A stretch of DNA of 38,147 bases from Deferribacteraceae bacterium UBA6793 (GTDB taxonomy: Bacteria > Chrysiogenota > Deferribacteres > Deferribacterales > Geovibrionaceae). Positions 1 to 7,594 of this stretch are shown here, piece after piece. Every line of letters begins with the position of its first letter. Within the stretch, counting starts at the first letter, position 1. The stretch covers positions 1 through 38,147 of the forward strand of contig DKFP01000016.1 of assembly GCA_002452405.1 (NCBI GenBank). The letters run 5' to 3'. Below the pieces are notes generated by a model. The model saw only the letters and a program-made list of their open reading frames with translations. It was not told the origin of the DNA and did not search any database. Position numbers and translations under genes: made by a program.

Positions 1-28
1 CCTTAACAAAATATCTTCTGTTCATCAT
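1..28 (-). CDS. 5' end of a Tat-exported protein (partial, runs off window)
   Basis: Only the first nine codons are present, reading MMNRRYFVK. The arrangement N-R-R-Y-F-V-K fits the twin-arginine consensus (S/T-R-R-x-F-L-K), so the product is probably exported folded by the Tat pathway, as many redox enzymes are. A good ribosome site (AAGGAG on the minus strand, plus positions 37-42) sits 8 nt before the ATG at 28. The gene starts 19 nt after the stop of the split-Soret cytochrome gene, so the two are probably co-transcribed. The identity of the protein cannot be told from nine residues. Confidence 0.6.
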
Positions 29-47
29 GGCATCAGCTCCTTTTGAA

Positions 48-827
48 TTATTTTTTTACAAATCCGGGAGCTTTCGGAACGTTCTTGCCGTGGCAGTCCG
101 CGCAGTTGTACTGGGCGGTTGTGCCGACTTCTTTACCGCCTGTCCAGACGGGATGTTCTGCAATCTCTTTTTCATCGTGTATTCTGTTGAGGTATTGGAC
201 AACTTTGTATGCAACAGAAGCCGATACCCTTGCACATCTGTCTTTGCGTTCGGGGCTGCCGAGAGCTTTGTCCGCTGCTTTCATCCATTTGCTGACGGAA
301 ACGTGGCAAAGGGGTGAGTTGCTGACGGTATGGACTATGCTGTCTTTGTTCGCCTGGGGATCTTTCGGAACGTAGATGGGCATGTTCGCGTGGCTGTACC
401 AGTTGAACGTATCTGAAACAACAGTGTGTGTGCGGTCTTCCCATGTTGGGGGACCGACAATCAGGCTCACGACAACAGCCGCGCCGTTGACCGAACCGCA
501 GGTTGTTCCCCAGCTTGCGATACCGCCTTCGAAAATAGCGAAGGATTCAACAGGGAATGATTTGTAGGGTTCGCCGACCTTCTGGGCGAGCTGTTCGAAT
601 ATAGAATACATAACTGTGCCGCCGCAGCCGAGGTTGTACCACTGTTTGTAAGCTATTTCAGCGGTTTCGGCGGGGTCGAGCTTAACATAAGGCCATGGCC
701 ATGTCTTGGCGAGGGGTTCTTCATCCGATGCCTGTGCCGTGCTCACGGCGAATTTTCCGGCAAACGCGCCTACGCCGAGCAGCGCTGCCTTTGCCAGAAT
801 GTCTCTGCGGGATATCTTTGCATCCAT
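48..827 (-). CDS. Tat-exported split-Soret-type cytochrome c (C_GCAxxG_C_C family)
   Basis: The 259-residue protein starts with a twin-arginine signal (SRRDILAK at residues 6-13, hydrophobic stretch 15-30, probable cleavage after AQA near 32). The body carries the cysteine-glycine signatures of the C_GCAxxG_C_C/split-Soret family: GCGGTVMYS at 68-76 and WGTTCGSVNGA at 106-116. Near the C-terminus is one covalent haem c site, CADCH (242-246). The family contains periplasmic redox proteins; the electron partner is unknown here. The start at 827 was chosen over an upstream ATG at 962 because CGGAGG lies directly before it and the Tat signal begins there. It has its own promoter (934-962) and a structured leader. 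The next gene, also a Tat substrate, follows after 19 nt. Confidence 0.85.
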   Translation of the reverse strand: MDAKISRRDILAKAALLGVGAFAGKFAVSTAQASDEEPLAKTWPWPYVKLDPAETAEIAYKQWYNLGCGGTVMYSIFEQLAQKVGEPYKSFPVESFAIFEGGIASWGTTCGSVNGAAVVVSLIVGPPTWEDRTHTVVSDTFNWYSHANMPIYVPKDPQANKDSIVHTVSNSPLCHVSVSKWMKAADKALGSPERKDRCARVSASVAYKVVQYLNRIHDEKEIAEHPVWTGGKEVGTTAQYNCADCHGKNVPKAPGFVKK

Positions 828-846
828 AATTAAACCTCCGAATGAG

Positions 847-872
847 GCGTTATATAATTTTCTATATAACGC
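847..872 (-). promoter_or_regulatory. Leader hairpin upstream of the split-Soret cytochrome gene
   Basis: A perfect 10-bp inverted repeat (GCGTTATATA / TATATAACGC, 6-nt loop) lies in the 5' leader, ending about 20 nt before the ATG at 827. A weaker inverted repeat (CGTAA / TTACG) follows at about 879-893. The position just upstream of the ribosome site suggests an mRNA stability or translation-control element. No known riboswitch class is recognised. Confidence 0.5.
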
Positions 873-912
873 AAGGTGCGTAAAAAAATTACGGTCTTTT
901 AATAACCGTAGC

Positions 913-962
913 TGTAAAACTTTTACATCGCAGTGTATATATATCTTTGTATATTCCGTCAA
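913..962 (-). promoter_or_regulatory. Promoter with palindromic operator for the split-Soret cytochrome gene
   Basis: On the minus strand TTGACG (957-962) is followed, after 17 bp, by TATACA (934-939), a good sigma-70-type promoter. Immediately downstream, over the expected start point, is a perfect 15-nt palindrome TGTAAAA-C-TTTTACA (913-927). A repressor bound there would block initiation. The regulator is not identified. Confidence 0.5.
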
Positions 963-1117
963 TACAATATTGTTGAGGTAATGATACGGGAAAACCCTGT
1001 ATTTTTCATGTTTTTTACAACATCATGTTAAATATGGTTAATATATGTCATGGAAATTTTTAAAAATAACGGAAAAATCGTAAGATGTTAATGATACTGA
1101 AATTATCCTAAAAAGGG

Positions 1118-1147
1118 AAAAGACCCGGCGTTTAAACCGGGTCTTTT
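1118..1147 (-). terminator. Rho-independent terminator of hsp20
   Basis: An 11-bp perfect stem (AAAAGACCCGG / CCGGGTCTTTT) with an 8-nt loop is followed on the minus strand by a T-rich run. It lies 10 nt after the hsp20 stop. A T-run on the plus-strand side too makes it potentially bidirectional. Confidence 0.85.
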
Positions 1148-1156
1148 GGTTTTTTG

Positions 1157-1699
1157 TTATGATGCGCTTTTTATTTCCACGCGTTTGACTTCTGCCTTTT
1201 GCGAGGGTTTTCTTGGTATGGTTACTGTCAGCACGCCTTTTTTAAAAGCTGCGGACACGTTTTCCCTGTCAGCGTCTTCAGGCAGCGAAAGCACTCTGCG
1301 GAAAGACCCGTAAGAGCGTTCGATGCGGTAGAAGCTGTTATCTTTCGATTCAGTTTCCTGTTTTTTTTCACCCTTTATAACGAGGGTGTCATCGACAATT
1401 TCCAGCTGAATGTCCTTTTCGTCCACGCCGGGAACCTCAACGGAAACGGTATACTGTTTTTCAGATGCGGAAAGATCGAGCGTCGGTTTGAAAAGTTCAG
1501 CCGCAGAAGCCTTTCCGAAGCCGAATTGAGCAAGCCCGAAGCCTTTGAATGTTTGATCGAATATCCTGTCCATTTCGCTGTGGAGCTGCTGAAGAGGGCT
1601 TAATATCTGTTTTTCCTCCCTTGCGAAGGGCATAGGTTTTCCAGCTTCCTCTTCCTCTTTGTTAAACCAGTTCCAAGGGACAAATTTCTTAACGTCCAT
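1157..1699 (-). CDS. Hsp20-family small heat shock protein
   Basis: This 180-residue protein is an ATP-independent holdase chaperone that binds unfolding proteins in the cytoplasm. Residues 1-69 are a variable N-terminal arm, including the common 'LQQLHSEMDRIFDQTF' type segment (36-51). The alpha-crystallin domain spans about 70-163, with the signatures VSVEVPGVDEKDI (85-97), FRRVLSLPE (133-141) and FKKGVLTVTIP (152-162). The length is usual for the family. GGAGG stands 7 nt before the ATG. The gene is monocistronic, with its own terminator. A HAIR-like inverted repeat 70-90 bp upstream suggests HspR-type heat-shock repression. Confidence 0.93.
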   Translation of the reverse strand: MDVKKFVPWNWFNKEEEEAGKPMPFAREEKQILSPLQQLHSEMDRIFDQTFKGFGLAQFGFGKASAAELFKPTLDLSASEKQYTVSVEVPGVDEKDIQLEIVDDTLVIKGEKKQETESKDNSFYRIERSYGSFRRVLSLPEDADRENVSAAFKKGVLTVTIPRKPSQKAEVKRVEIKSAS

Positions 1700-1770
1700 A
1701 ACATACCTCCTGTTATTTCCCTTTTTGTGGTTGTTGTACGGTGTTGTTCACCCATGATTATAAATTTAGA

Positions 1771-1791
1771 CTTGAGTCTGCTGATGTCAAG
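1771..1791 (-). promoter_or_regulatory. HAIR-like HspR operator upstream of hsp20
   Basis: The sequence CTTGAGT-N7-TGTCAAG (plus strand) matches the published HAIR consensus CTTGAGT-N7-ACTCAAG in one half perfectly and in five of seven positions in the other. On the minus strand it overlaps a TTGACA (-35-like) hexamer for hsp20. HAIR is bound by the MerR-type repressor HspR. No hspR gene is in this window. Confidence 0.6.
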
Positions 1792-1828
1792 TATTTTTAG
1801 CTGAGATAATGCAGCTGCGCGGGTTAAG

Positions 1829-2521
1829 TTATTCGGAGTATATCATTTTAACGGTCATGCCGCCGTCGATGGTAATATTCTGCCCAGTCATGAATCCGGT
1901 GTTTATGAGAAAATCAACCGCCAGCGCTATATCCCGTGGCGTGCCAACGCGTCCTGCCGGATGCTGTGCGTTGTCGGTTTCTGCGGGTGTGAAAGTTTCG
2001 TCCGTGTTTATCCAGCCGGGGCTGATGCAGTTCACAAGAATGTCAGGACCCAGGCTGACGGCAAGCGAATGGGTGAGAGCTACTATGCCCCCTTTTGAAG
2101 CACTGTATGCGAAGGTGTCCGGTTCCGACTGGAAAGCCCTTGTGGATGATATGTTTATTATGTGTCCTTTGTTCATATTGGCGGAGGCGTATTTTGTGAA
2201 GAGAAAGGTGCCTGTCAGATTTACGTCTATAACACGCTGCCAGTCATCGAGGGTTATTTCAGAGAGGTTCAGACGCTCAGGAGAGGCTATGCCGGCGTTG
2301 TTTACCAGTACGTCGATCCTGCCGCACTGTCTTATGCATGACTTTACGGACTCTTCGTCCGCGCAGTCGGTTTTAATGAAGGTTGCTCCTGTGTCATTTG
2401 CGGTTTTTTCTCCTGCGGGATCTATATCTGCAATGAACACACGGTGCCCTTTGGATGTCATAAACTCAACGATGCCTTTACCTATGCCCTTTGCTCCGCC
2501 GGTGACAAGTATATTCTTCAT
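1829..2521 (-). CDS. Short-chain dehydrogenase/reductase (SDR)
   Basis: A 230-residue classical SDR: a Rossmann-fold NAD(P)-dependent oxidoreductase. Visible motifs are TGGAKGIG (7-14, cofactor loop), NNAG (74-77), catalytic Ser125/Ser126, and YxxxK as Tyr139-Lys143, followed by PG at 168-169. Asp32 at the end of the second strand favours NAD(H) over NADP(H). The C-terminal IDGGMTV is typical. The substrate cannot be told. The start at MKNILVTGG was chosen because the fold begins there; an ATG at 2557 adds 12 residues, and neither has a convincing ribosome site. It stands alone, convergent with nothing, and diverges from the exported LPP20-like gene. Confidence 0.88.
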   Translation of the reverse strand: MKNILVTGGAKGIGKGIVEFMTSKGHRVFIADIDPAGEKTANDTGATFIKTDCADEESVKSCIRQCGRIDVLVNNAGIASPERLNLSEITLDDWQRVIDVNLTGTFLFTKYASANMNKGHIINISSTRAFQSEPDTFAYSASKGGIVALTHSLAVSLGPDILVNCISPGWINTDETFTPAETDNAQHPAGRVGTPRDIALAVDFLINTGFMTGQNITIDGGMTVKMIYSE

Positions 2522-2584
2522 GCCGCAATGATACGGCATTGCAGATGCAAATGACAAGGTTTATTATCTTTTCAAGAGGTTAAT

Positions 2585-3964
2585 ATGTTCAGAATACTTT
2601 TTATTATGATGATATTTCCGTGTGCTGCGTTTGCCGCGCAGTTCACAGGCATAGGGTATGGAGTGACACAGGAGGAGGCGAGAACAAACGCTCTGTCCGA
2701 TCTTTCCGCACAGATTCTGGTGCAGGTGCGCTCTGACATATCGATATCAGAAGACGCTTCCGGCATGACCTACGGGCACAGGGAGGTTTCCGCCGTAACG
2801 GACGTACCTGTTATAGGTTCTGAAATAACTTATTCCTCCTATCAGCAGAAGGTTCTGGCGAAGGCTGTTCTTGATTCCGCAAAGTCTTTGCCTGCATATG
2901 AAAAGACGCTCTCGGAACTTGCGGAGCAGATACGTTCGGCACTTGAGCATACTCAGGGAAAATCGGGGCAGGCTGCCATCGAGTCACTTGAAAAGGCATA
3001 TGCTAAGACTGACGCCTATGAAAAGACTTATGCGGCAGCTCTTGTTCTTGGCAGCTTATATAAAAAAGATACGGATTTTTCCTCCGCTGCTATCGCGGAA
3101 AGGCTGATTGAGCTGGAAAAAACGGCTACAAACCTTGAAGAGGCTGTGTTTATCCTTACAAGGGACGTTTTACAGAAAAATATATACGTACTGCCCCCTG
3201 CGGCACCCTCCAGCAGTGAGGTCACTCAGTTTGCCGAGGCAGTTCAGTCTGTTGTGGAAGGCAGCGTCAATTCTGTGGAAAAACCCTCTTCAGCGGACTA
3301 CAAAATGAGCGGTGAGTACGCTGTTCAGGGCAAAAGCATCATCCTCACATACAGGCTTATTAACCTGCATGACGGCTTAACCGCTGCCGCCAGAACAGTA
3401 CGGCTTGCGCCCTCTGCCTTTGCCGGACTTGACTATCTGCCTAAGACCGCAGACTTCGACAGGCTGCTGAAAAACGGCGTTGCCGTTTCAAAGGATTTCC
3501 GCGTGAACGTATCCACGGACAAAGGGAGCGAAAATCTTTTGTTTAAAAATGCGGAGAAAATTGAAATTCTGGTTAAAACCACAGCTCCCGCGTATATCTA
3601 TGCAGTGGGGCACACCATGAAAAAGAAGGAGCGTTATTCCTATCTTCTTGAGTTTCAGAACACGGAAGGCACAAGGCGCTTTATCAGGTTCATAAATGCG
3701 GACGACGCAAACAAGTGGGTCAGCCTGGGCGAATTTACCGTTACGAAACCTTTCGGAGTTGAGAGTATTCAGGTGATAGCTTCGTCAAAGGATCCTGTTC
3801 CGCTTATTCCGCGGAACAAGAAGGACGCATCCACGGGACTTTATATCATCAGCACCGAACCTGCGAAGGCTGTTGTCGCCGCCCGTGCGCTCATCAACAC
3901 CGGTATAAAAAAGCAGCAGGACTCCGTTTCAGAAGCAGTGTTAACTTTCACAACTGCTGAGTAA
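2585..3964 (+). CDS. Exported LPP20-like / DUF4384 protein
   Basis: A 459-residue secreted protein. The first 18 residues are a signal peptide ending AFA-A. The next ~100 residues (FTGIGYGVTQEEARTNALSDL and following) resemble the LPP20 domain, which is common in exported proteins with an 'ARxxAL' helix. The middle is helical. The last third (about 320-425, with the pattern VEILVKTTAPAYIYAV-like and LLEFQNTEG) resembles DUF4384, a beta domain often attached to such proteins. There is no lipobox cysteine in the right context (FPC). AAGAGG precedes the ATG. No enzymatic motif is seen; the role is probably structural or in surface assembly. Confidence 0.7.
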   Translation: MFRILFIMMIFPCAAFAAQFTGIGYGVTQEEARTNALSDLSAQILVQVRSDISISEDASGMTYGHREVSAVTDVPVIGSEITYSSYQQKVLAKAVLDSAKSLPAYEKTLSELAEQIRSALEHTQGKSGQAAIESLEKAYAKTDAYEKTYAAALVLGSLYKKDTDFSSAAIAERLIELEKTATNLEEAVFILTRDVLQKNIYVLPPAAPSSSEVTQFAEAVQSVVEGSVNSVEKPSSADYKMSGEYAVQGKSIILTYRLINLHDGLTAAARTVRLAPSAFAGLDYLPKTADFDRLLKNGVAVSKDFRVNVSTDKGSENLLFKNAEKIEILVKTTAPAYIYAVGHTMKKKERYSYLLEFQNTEGTRRFIRFINADDANKWVSLGEFTVTKPFGVESIQVIASSKDPVPLIPRNKKDASTGLYIISTEPAKAVVAARALINTGIKKQQDSVSEAVLTFTTAE

Positions 3965-4028
3965 AATATTTGTTTTTAGAAAATTATATATGTATAATAC
4001 TTTCTATAGCAATCATAGGAGGTGCTGA

Positions 4029-4364
4029 ATGGCAGGAAAATTTGTTATCGACAAATCCGAAAAGAACGGAGAATTTTATTTTAACCTGAAGGCGGGAAAC
4101 GGTCAGGTTATCCTTACCAGTGAGATGTATGCCGCGAAACAGGGGTGTAAGAACGGCATAGAATCCGTTAAGAAGAACGCTCCCGACGACGGCAGATACG
4201 AAAGGAAAGAGAGTAAAAACGGGAAACCGTTCTTTGTTCTTAAAGCCGGAAACGGAGAAGTTATCGGCAGAAGTGAAATGTACGAGTCCGAAGCATCCAT
4301 GGAGAACGGCATAGAATCCGTTAAAAAGAACGCTCCCGATGCGGAGACTGTTGACAACGCCTAA
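4029..4364 (+). CDS. DUF1508 (YegP-like) two-repeat protein
   Basis: A 111-residue protein made of two tandem DUF1508 repeats (about 5-52 and 57-104). Each repeat has the core FxLKAGNGxVIxxSEMY and ends NGIESVKKNAPD. The repeats are near-identical at both ends, which points to internal duplication. The family (E. coli YegP) is small and widely conserved; the biochemical role is not established. A strong AGGAGG ribosome site lies upstream and a terminator directly downstream, so it is a single-gene unit. Confidence 0.9.
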   Translation: MAGKFVIDKSEKNGEFYFNLKAGNGQVILTSEMYAAKQGCKNGIESVKKNAPDDGRYERKESKNGKPFFVLKAGNGEVIGRSEMYESEASMENGIESVKKNAPDAETVDNA

Positions 4365-4370
4365 TTATCA

Positions 4371-4403
4371 AAGCCCCGCTGTTTTCCGGCGGGGGTTTTT
4401 TTT
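4371..4403 (+). terminator. Rho-independent terminator after the DUF1508 gene
   Basis: CCCCGC (4374-4379) pairs with GCGGGG (4389-4394), followed by a run of eight T. It begins 7 nt after the stop codon. Confidence 0.8.
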
Positions 4404-4492
4404 CTTATATTGTATGTCTACCGGAAATGGCTGTTTAATTTCCATACATTATGCTGTAACATGATGCATTAATTCAATCACAAGGACTTCTT

Positions 4493-5209
4493 ATGTATCA
4501 AAAAATAACAATCCTCAACAAACAGGAGCACGCAAATCTCAGGTTCAAAAAAATTTCGAACATGGAACACACCGCAGAGACCGCGAACGTTCCGCTTACC
4601 CTTGCAGAGTTTTTTTCCGCATGTAAAAGCCAGCCCGTGCTTTTTGTGAAAAACGGAGATGATACACTGCCGACTGCTCTTCTGGGGTTGAAGAATGACG
4701 AAAATCTGTTTCTTACTTCGCAAAAGAGCTGGCTTCCGGCAGAATACTGCCCGTTTTTTCTGAAAAGATATCCGTTTATTTTCGTTAGGGCACAGGATAA
4801 ACTGACTCTGGCATACGACAGCGAATGTGTCAGTGCGAATGCGGAAGAGGGCGAGAGCGTTTTCGGAGAAAACGGCGAACAGACTGAGTTCATAACGAAA
4901 ATTATGGATTTCATGAATAAATATCAGGTGGATTCAGAAGTTACAGCTACTTTTGGCAGACTTATGGATGAACTTGAACTTTTCGAGCCTTTTGAAGTCT
5001 CTCTTAGCGTGGGACCCAATAAATATCAGATCAGTGATTTTAAAGTCATCAGTGAAAAGAAATTTAACGAGCTCCCCATGGAAAAGAAATCCATGCTGAT
5101 TGAAAAAGGGTTTTACAATATCATTGTGGCGCACCTCATATCGCTTTCAAATATTGAAAAACTTGCAGTTCTTCAAAGCATGAGACTTGCGGAGACAAAA
5201 AATGCATAA
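4493..5209 (+). CDS. SapC-family protein
   Basis: A 238-residue protein with the SapC signature in its first half: PTALLGLKNDENLFLTSQK, then WLPAEYCPFFLKRYPFIF (about 84-101) and LTLAYDSE. SapC was first named next to an S-layer gene in Campylobacter, but the function is unknown and there is no signal peptide here. AAGGA precedes the ATG. The 3' end overlaps the start of the PpiC foldase gene by 8 nt, so the two are translationally coupled. The pairing with an exported prolyl isomerase suggests a role near outer-surface protein assembly; that is inference. Confidence 0.75.
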   Translation: MYQKITILNKQEHANLRFKKISNMEHTAETANVPLTLAEFFSACKSQPVLFVKNGDDTLPTALLGLKNDENLFLTSQKSWLPAEYCPFFLKRYPFIFVRAQDKLTLAYDSECVSANAEEGESVFGENGEQTEFITKIMDFMNKYQVDSEVTATFGRLMDELELFEPFEVSLSVGPNKYQISDFKVISEKKFNELPMEKKSMLIEKGFYNIIVAHLISLSNIEKLAVLQSMRLAETKNA

Positions 5210-5945
5210 AACTCTTATCGCTGCTGCTATTGCTCTGACCGTTTCGGCTTTTGCTTATGCGGCGGAACCAACAGAGCAGGAACTCGTTATCTTCACCGCT
5301 CATAAATATAAAGCGGACTATACTCAACAGCCGGAGGCCGCTCAGAACGAACTGAAAAAGGAATTCGACATGGTGTCGGTTGTTGCTCCCAAGGTTCTGG
5401 CTCAGGGACTTTCAAACGATACCGAGTATAAAATAAGCTCCGAAATCCTCACTTTTGAGTTATGGGTGAAAAAATACGCCGAAAGCCTTAATATTTCCGA
5501 TGAAGAATTGAAAAAAGTATATGAAGCAAGAGAGGTTAACGTCAACCCGTCTTACAGTCTGCACAATATACTTGTCAAAGACGAAAAAACCGCTGACGGC
5601 ATTATAAAAACTCTTTCCGGTGTCAAAGACATAAAAGCTCTGGTGGCAAAATTTGAGGCGTTGGCAAAAGAAAAATCAATCGATCCTGTGACTTCCGAAA
5701 GAGGAGGGAACGCAGGGTGGGTTGAGATGAACAGGCTTGAGCAGCCTCTTCAGGATGTCATAGCTGCCAAAAAAACCGGAGAATATTTCAAATATAAAGC
5801 CGGTTCCGGGTGGCAGGTTATCTATATTGACGATTACCATCCTTCAAGGAAGGCGACTTTTGAAGAGGCAAAACCTATGCTGATTAACATTATCAAACAG
5901 GTTGAGATAGGCAAAAAGATACAGGCTATGATGCAGGAACAATAG
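5202..5945 (+). CDS. Exported PpiC-type (parvulin) peptidyl-prolyl isomerase
   Basis: A 247-residue periplasmic foldase. A signal peptide covers residues 1-20 (ends AYA-A). A helical SurA-like N-terminal part follows, then a parvulin domain (about 103-208) recognisable by YSLHNILVKDEKTADGI, FEALAKEKSID, RGGNAGWVEMNRL and the closing GWQVIYIDDYH. Parvulins catalyse cis-trans isomerisation of Xaa-Pro bonds in exported proteins. The start at 5202 gives a clean signal peptide and has GGAG upstream; an in-frame ATG at 5187 adds five charged residues. It overlaps the SapC-like gene and ends at a strong terminator. Confidence 0.88.
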   Translation: MHKTLIAAAIALTVSAFAYAAEPTEQELVIFTAHKYKADYTQQPEAAQNELKKEFDMVSVVAPKVLAQGLSNDTEYKISSEILTFELWVKKYAESLNISDEELKKVYEAREVNVNPSYSLHNILVKDEKTADGIIKTLSGVKDIKALVAKFEALAKEKSIDPVTSERGGNAGWVEMNRLEQPLQDVIAAKKTGEYFKYKAGSGWQVIYIDDYHPSRKATFEEAKPMLINIIKQVEIGKKIQAMMQEQ

Positions 5946-5950
5946 ATTTC

Positions 5951-5987
5951 AAAAGCCCCTGTTCGAAAGTGCAGGGGCTTTTTTTAT
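5951..5987. terminator. Bidirectional terminator between ppiC-like and marR-like genes
   Basis: An 11-bp perfect stem (AAAAGCCCCTG, 5951-5961 / CAGGGGCTTTT, 5972-5982) with a 10-nt loop and a T-run on the plus strand. The A-run on the other side gives a T-run for the convergent marR-like gene. Confidence 0.88.
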
Positions 5988-6469
5988 TGCGGCAGTCCCG
6001 CTTCAAAGATTTTGAGAAGTTTGTTCAGTGTCTGCATCTGCTCTTCGGACAGGTCGGAGGTTATTTTCGCCTCTTCCTCAATATGCGCAACAAGGCAGCT
6101 GTTTACCAGTTCCAGCCCTTTTTCAGTAAGCTGAACCGGAAGGCTTCGTTTGTCGCTGCTGTCGTGCAGTCTTATTACAAGTCCCTTTTTTTCAAGTTGC
6201 GTCAGTCGGTTTGTCATGGTGCCCGATGTGACCATGAGCGTGTCGAAAAGTTTTGTGGGGCTGAGGCTGTAGGGCGAGCCGGATCTGCGAAGTGTCGCCA
6301 GAACGTCGAATTCCCACCTTGTCAGTCCGAACTTGGCAAAATTATTTTCCAGCATCTTTCCCGTTATAGCGTTTAACCTTGCCATCCGCCCCAGAAGCTC
6401 CATAGATGAGAGATCGGCTGTTACCCCTTCATTTTTCCATTGTTGTATGATTCTATCGACTGCGTCCAT
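5984..6469 (-). CDS. MarR-family transcriptional regulator
   Basis: A 161-residue winged-helix dimer-forming repressor. Helix-turn-helix lies about 55-95 (recognition helix near TSGTMTNRLTQLEKKGL, 81-97) and the wing carries the classical DSSDKRSLPVQLTEKG (103-118). Long N- and C-terminal helices for dimerisation are present. GAGG stands 7 nt upstream. The gene is divergent from an EamA-type exporter gene, and the 68-bp gap holds two palindromes that are probably its operators, so it should repress both itself and the exporter until a small ligand binds. Confidence 0.92.
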   Translation of the reverse strand: MDAVDRIIQQWKNEGVTADLSSMELLGRMARLNAITGKMLENNFAKFGLTRWEFDVLATLRRSGSPYSLSPTKLFDTLMVTSGTMTNRLTQLEKKGLVIRLHDSSDKRSLPVQLTEKGLELVNSCLVAHIEEEAKITSDLSEEQMQTLNKLLKIFEAGLPQ

Positions 6470-6480
6470 ATTGACCTCAT

Positions 6481-6522
6481 TTATCTTGACATCAAGATAA
6501 AATTATCTTAACGTCAAGATAT
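6481..6522. promoter_or_regulatory. Tandem palindromic operators between marR-like and eamA-like genes
   Basis: Site 1 (6481-6500) is TTATCTTGA-CA-TCAAGATAA, perfect 9-bp arms. Site 2 (6503-6522) keeps TATCTT...AAGATA with a degenerate centre. The centres are 22 bp apart, two turns of the helix, as expected for two regulator dimers on the same face. The size and style fit MarR-family operators. Confidence 0.8.
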
Positions 6523-6537
6523 ATTGAGGAGATGATA

Positions 6538-7401
6538 ATGCAAAACGGAAAATTAATCCAGTTAAGTTTACTTACTGCCCTTGCCCCGATGATATGGGGT
6601 TCCACATATATCGTTACGACTGAGCTTCTGCCGGAGGGCAGACCGTTCATTGCCGCAACCATACGCGTTTTGCCCGCAGGATTGGTTCTTCTGCTTTTCA
6701 GCAGGCAGCTTCCGAAGCTGAAAGAGCTTTGGGCGGTTCTGACACTCTCGTTTCTTAATATCGCGTTTTTTCAGGCGATGCTGTTCATTGCCGCATACAA
6801 GCTGCCGGGCGGTATTGCGGGCGCCATAGGCTCCGTACAGCCGCTTTTCGTGATCTTATTTATCTGGCTTTTTGATTCCGCAAAACCACGCCTGTCAGCC
6901 GTCATTTTCACAGTTACCGCGATGGGCGGGATGATGATGGTGCTTGTACGCGGAAGCGTGGAGCTTAATCCTGTCGGTGTCATATGCGGTTTCGCCGGAG
7001 CAGCTGCCATGGCGCTTGGCATATACCTGTCGTCTAAGTGGAAATTCGGCGTATCCAGTCTGACTTTCACCGGATGGCAGCTTTTCTTCGGCGGCGTGAT
7101 GCTTCTGCCTGTGGCTCTTCTGCTTGAGCCTATTCCTGAGGCGCTTGTGCTTAAAAACTATATCGGCTATGCCTACCTCTGTGTGTTCGGCGCGCTTATC
7201 GCGTATTATTTGTGGTTTCGCGGTATAACCGGTGGGCTGCCGCCACTTGCAGTTTCTCTGCTGGGATTTCTCAGCCCTGTCACAGCTGTGCTGAACGATA
7301 GGCTGTTTCTCGGAAAAAGCCTGACCGGTGTTCAGTTTGCGGGCTTTGTCCTTGTTCTTTTCAGTATCGCGATGGTACAGAGGAGCGTTTTGAAGAAATG
7401 A
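6538..7401 (+). CDS. EamA-domain drug/metabolite transporter (DMT superfamily)
   Basis: A 287-residue inner-membrane protein with about ten hydrophobic helices in two EamA repeats. The first repeat opens with the usual ALAPMIWGSTYIVT; the second opens near GVICGFAGAAAMALGIYLSSKW and ends LSPVTAVLNDRLFLGKSL, a hallmark of the family. Such proteins export small metabolites or toxic compounds. The start at 6538 sits 6 nt after GAGGAG; an ATG at 6532 is too close to the ribosome site. Its divergent MarR-type neighbour and the operators in between suggest induction by the exported compound. Confidence 0.9.
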   Translation: MQNGKLIQLSLLTALAPMIWGSTYIVTTELLPEGRPFIAATIRVLPAGLVLLLFSRQLPKLKELWAVLTLSFLNIAFFQAMLFIAAYKLPGGIAGAIGSVQPLFVILFIWLFDSAKPRLSAVIFTVTAMGGMMMVLVRGSVELNPVGVICGFAGAAAMALGIYLSSKWKFGVSSLTFTGWQLFFGGVMLLPVALLLEPIPEALVLKNYIGYAYLCVFGALIAYYLWFRGITGGLPPLAVSLLGFLSPVTAVLNDRLFLGKSLTGVQFAGFVLVLFSIAMVQRSVLKK

Positions 7402-7594
7402 GTGTTCGCTGCCACGTTTTTTTCATAGATATGTCTGGAAAATGTTCAATTCAGTTGCATTATTTTCAGGATACCCGTATAAAGAATACTGAAAAGGACT
7501 GTTAGATAAAGATAATTATTTTCTTCGATTAAATCTGAAGAATTAAATTATCGTTTAATTATGCTAATAATCAGAATAATTTTGCGGTTATTAT

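Noticed and set aside
1809..2531. Long plus-strand frame opposite the SDR gene
   Set aside because: The minus-strand frame carries the full set of SDR motifs; the plus frame has no recognisable domain.
4103..4357. Minus-strand frame opposite the DUF1508 gene
   Set aside because: It mirrors the repeated DUF1508 codons and lacks a ribosome site.
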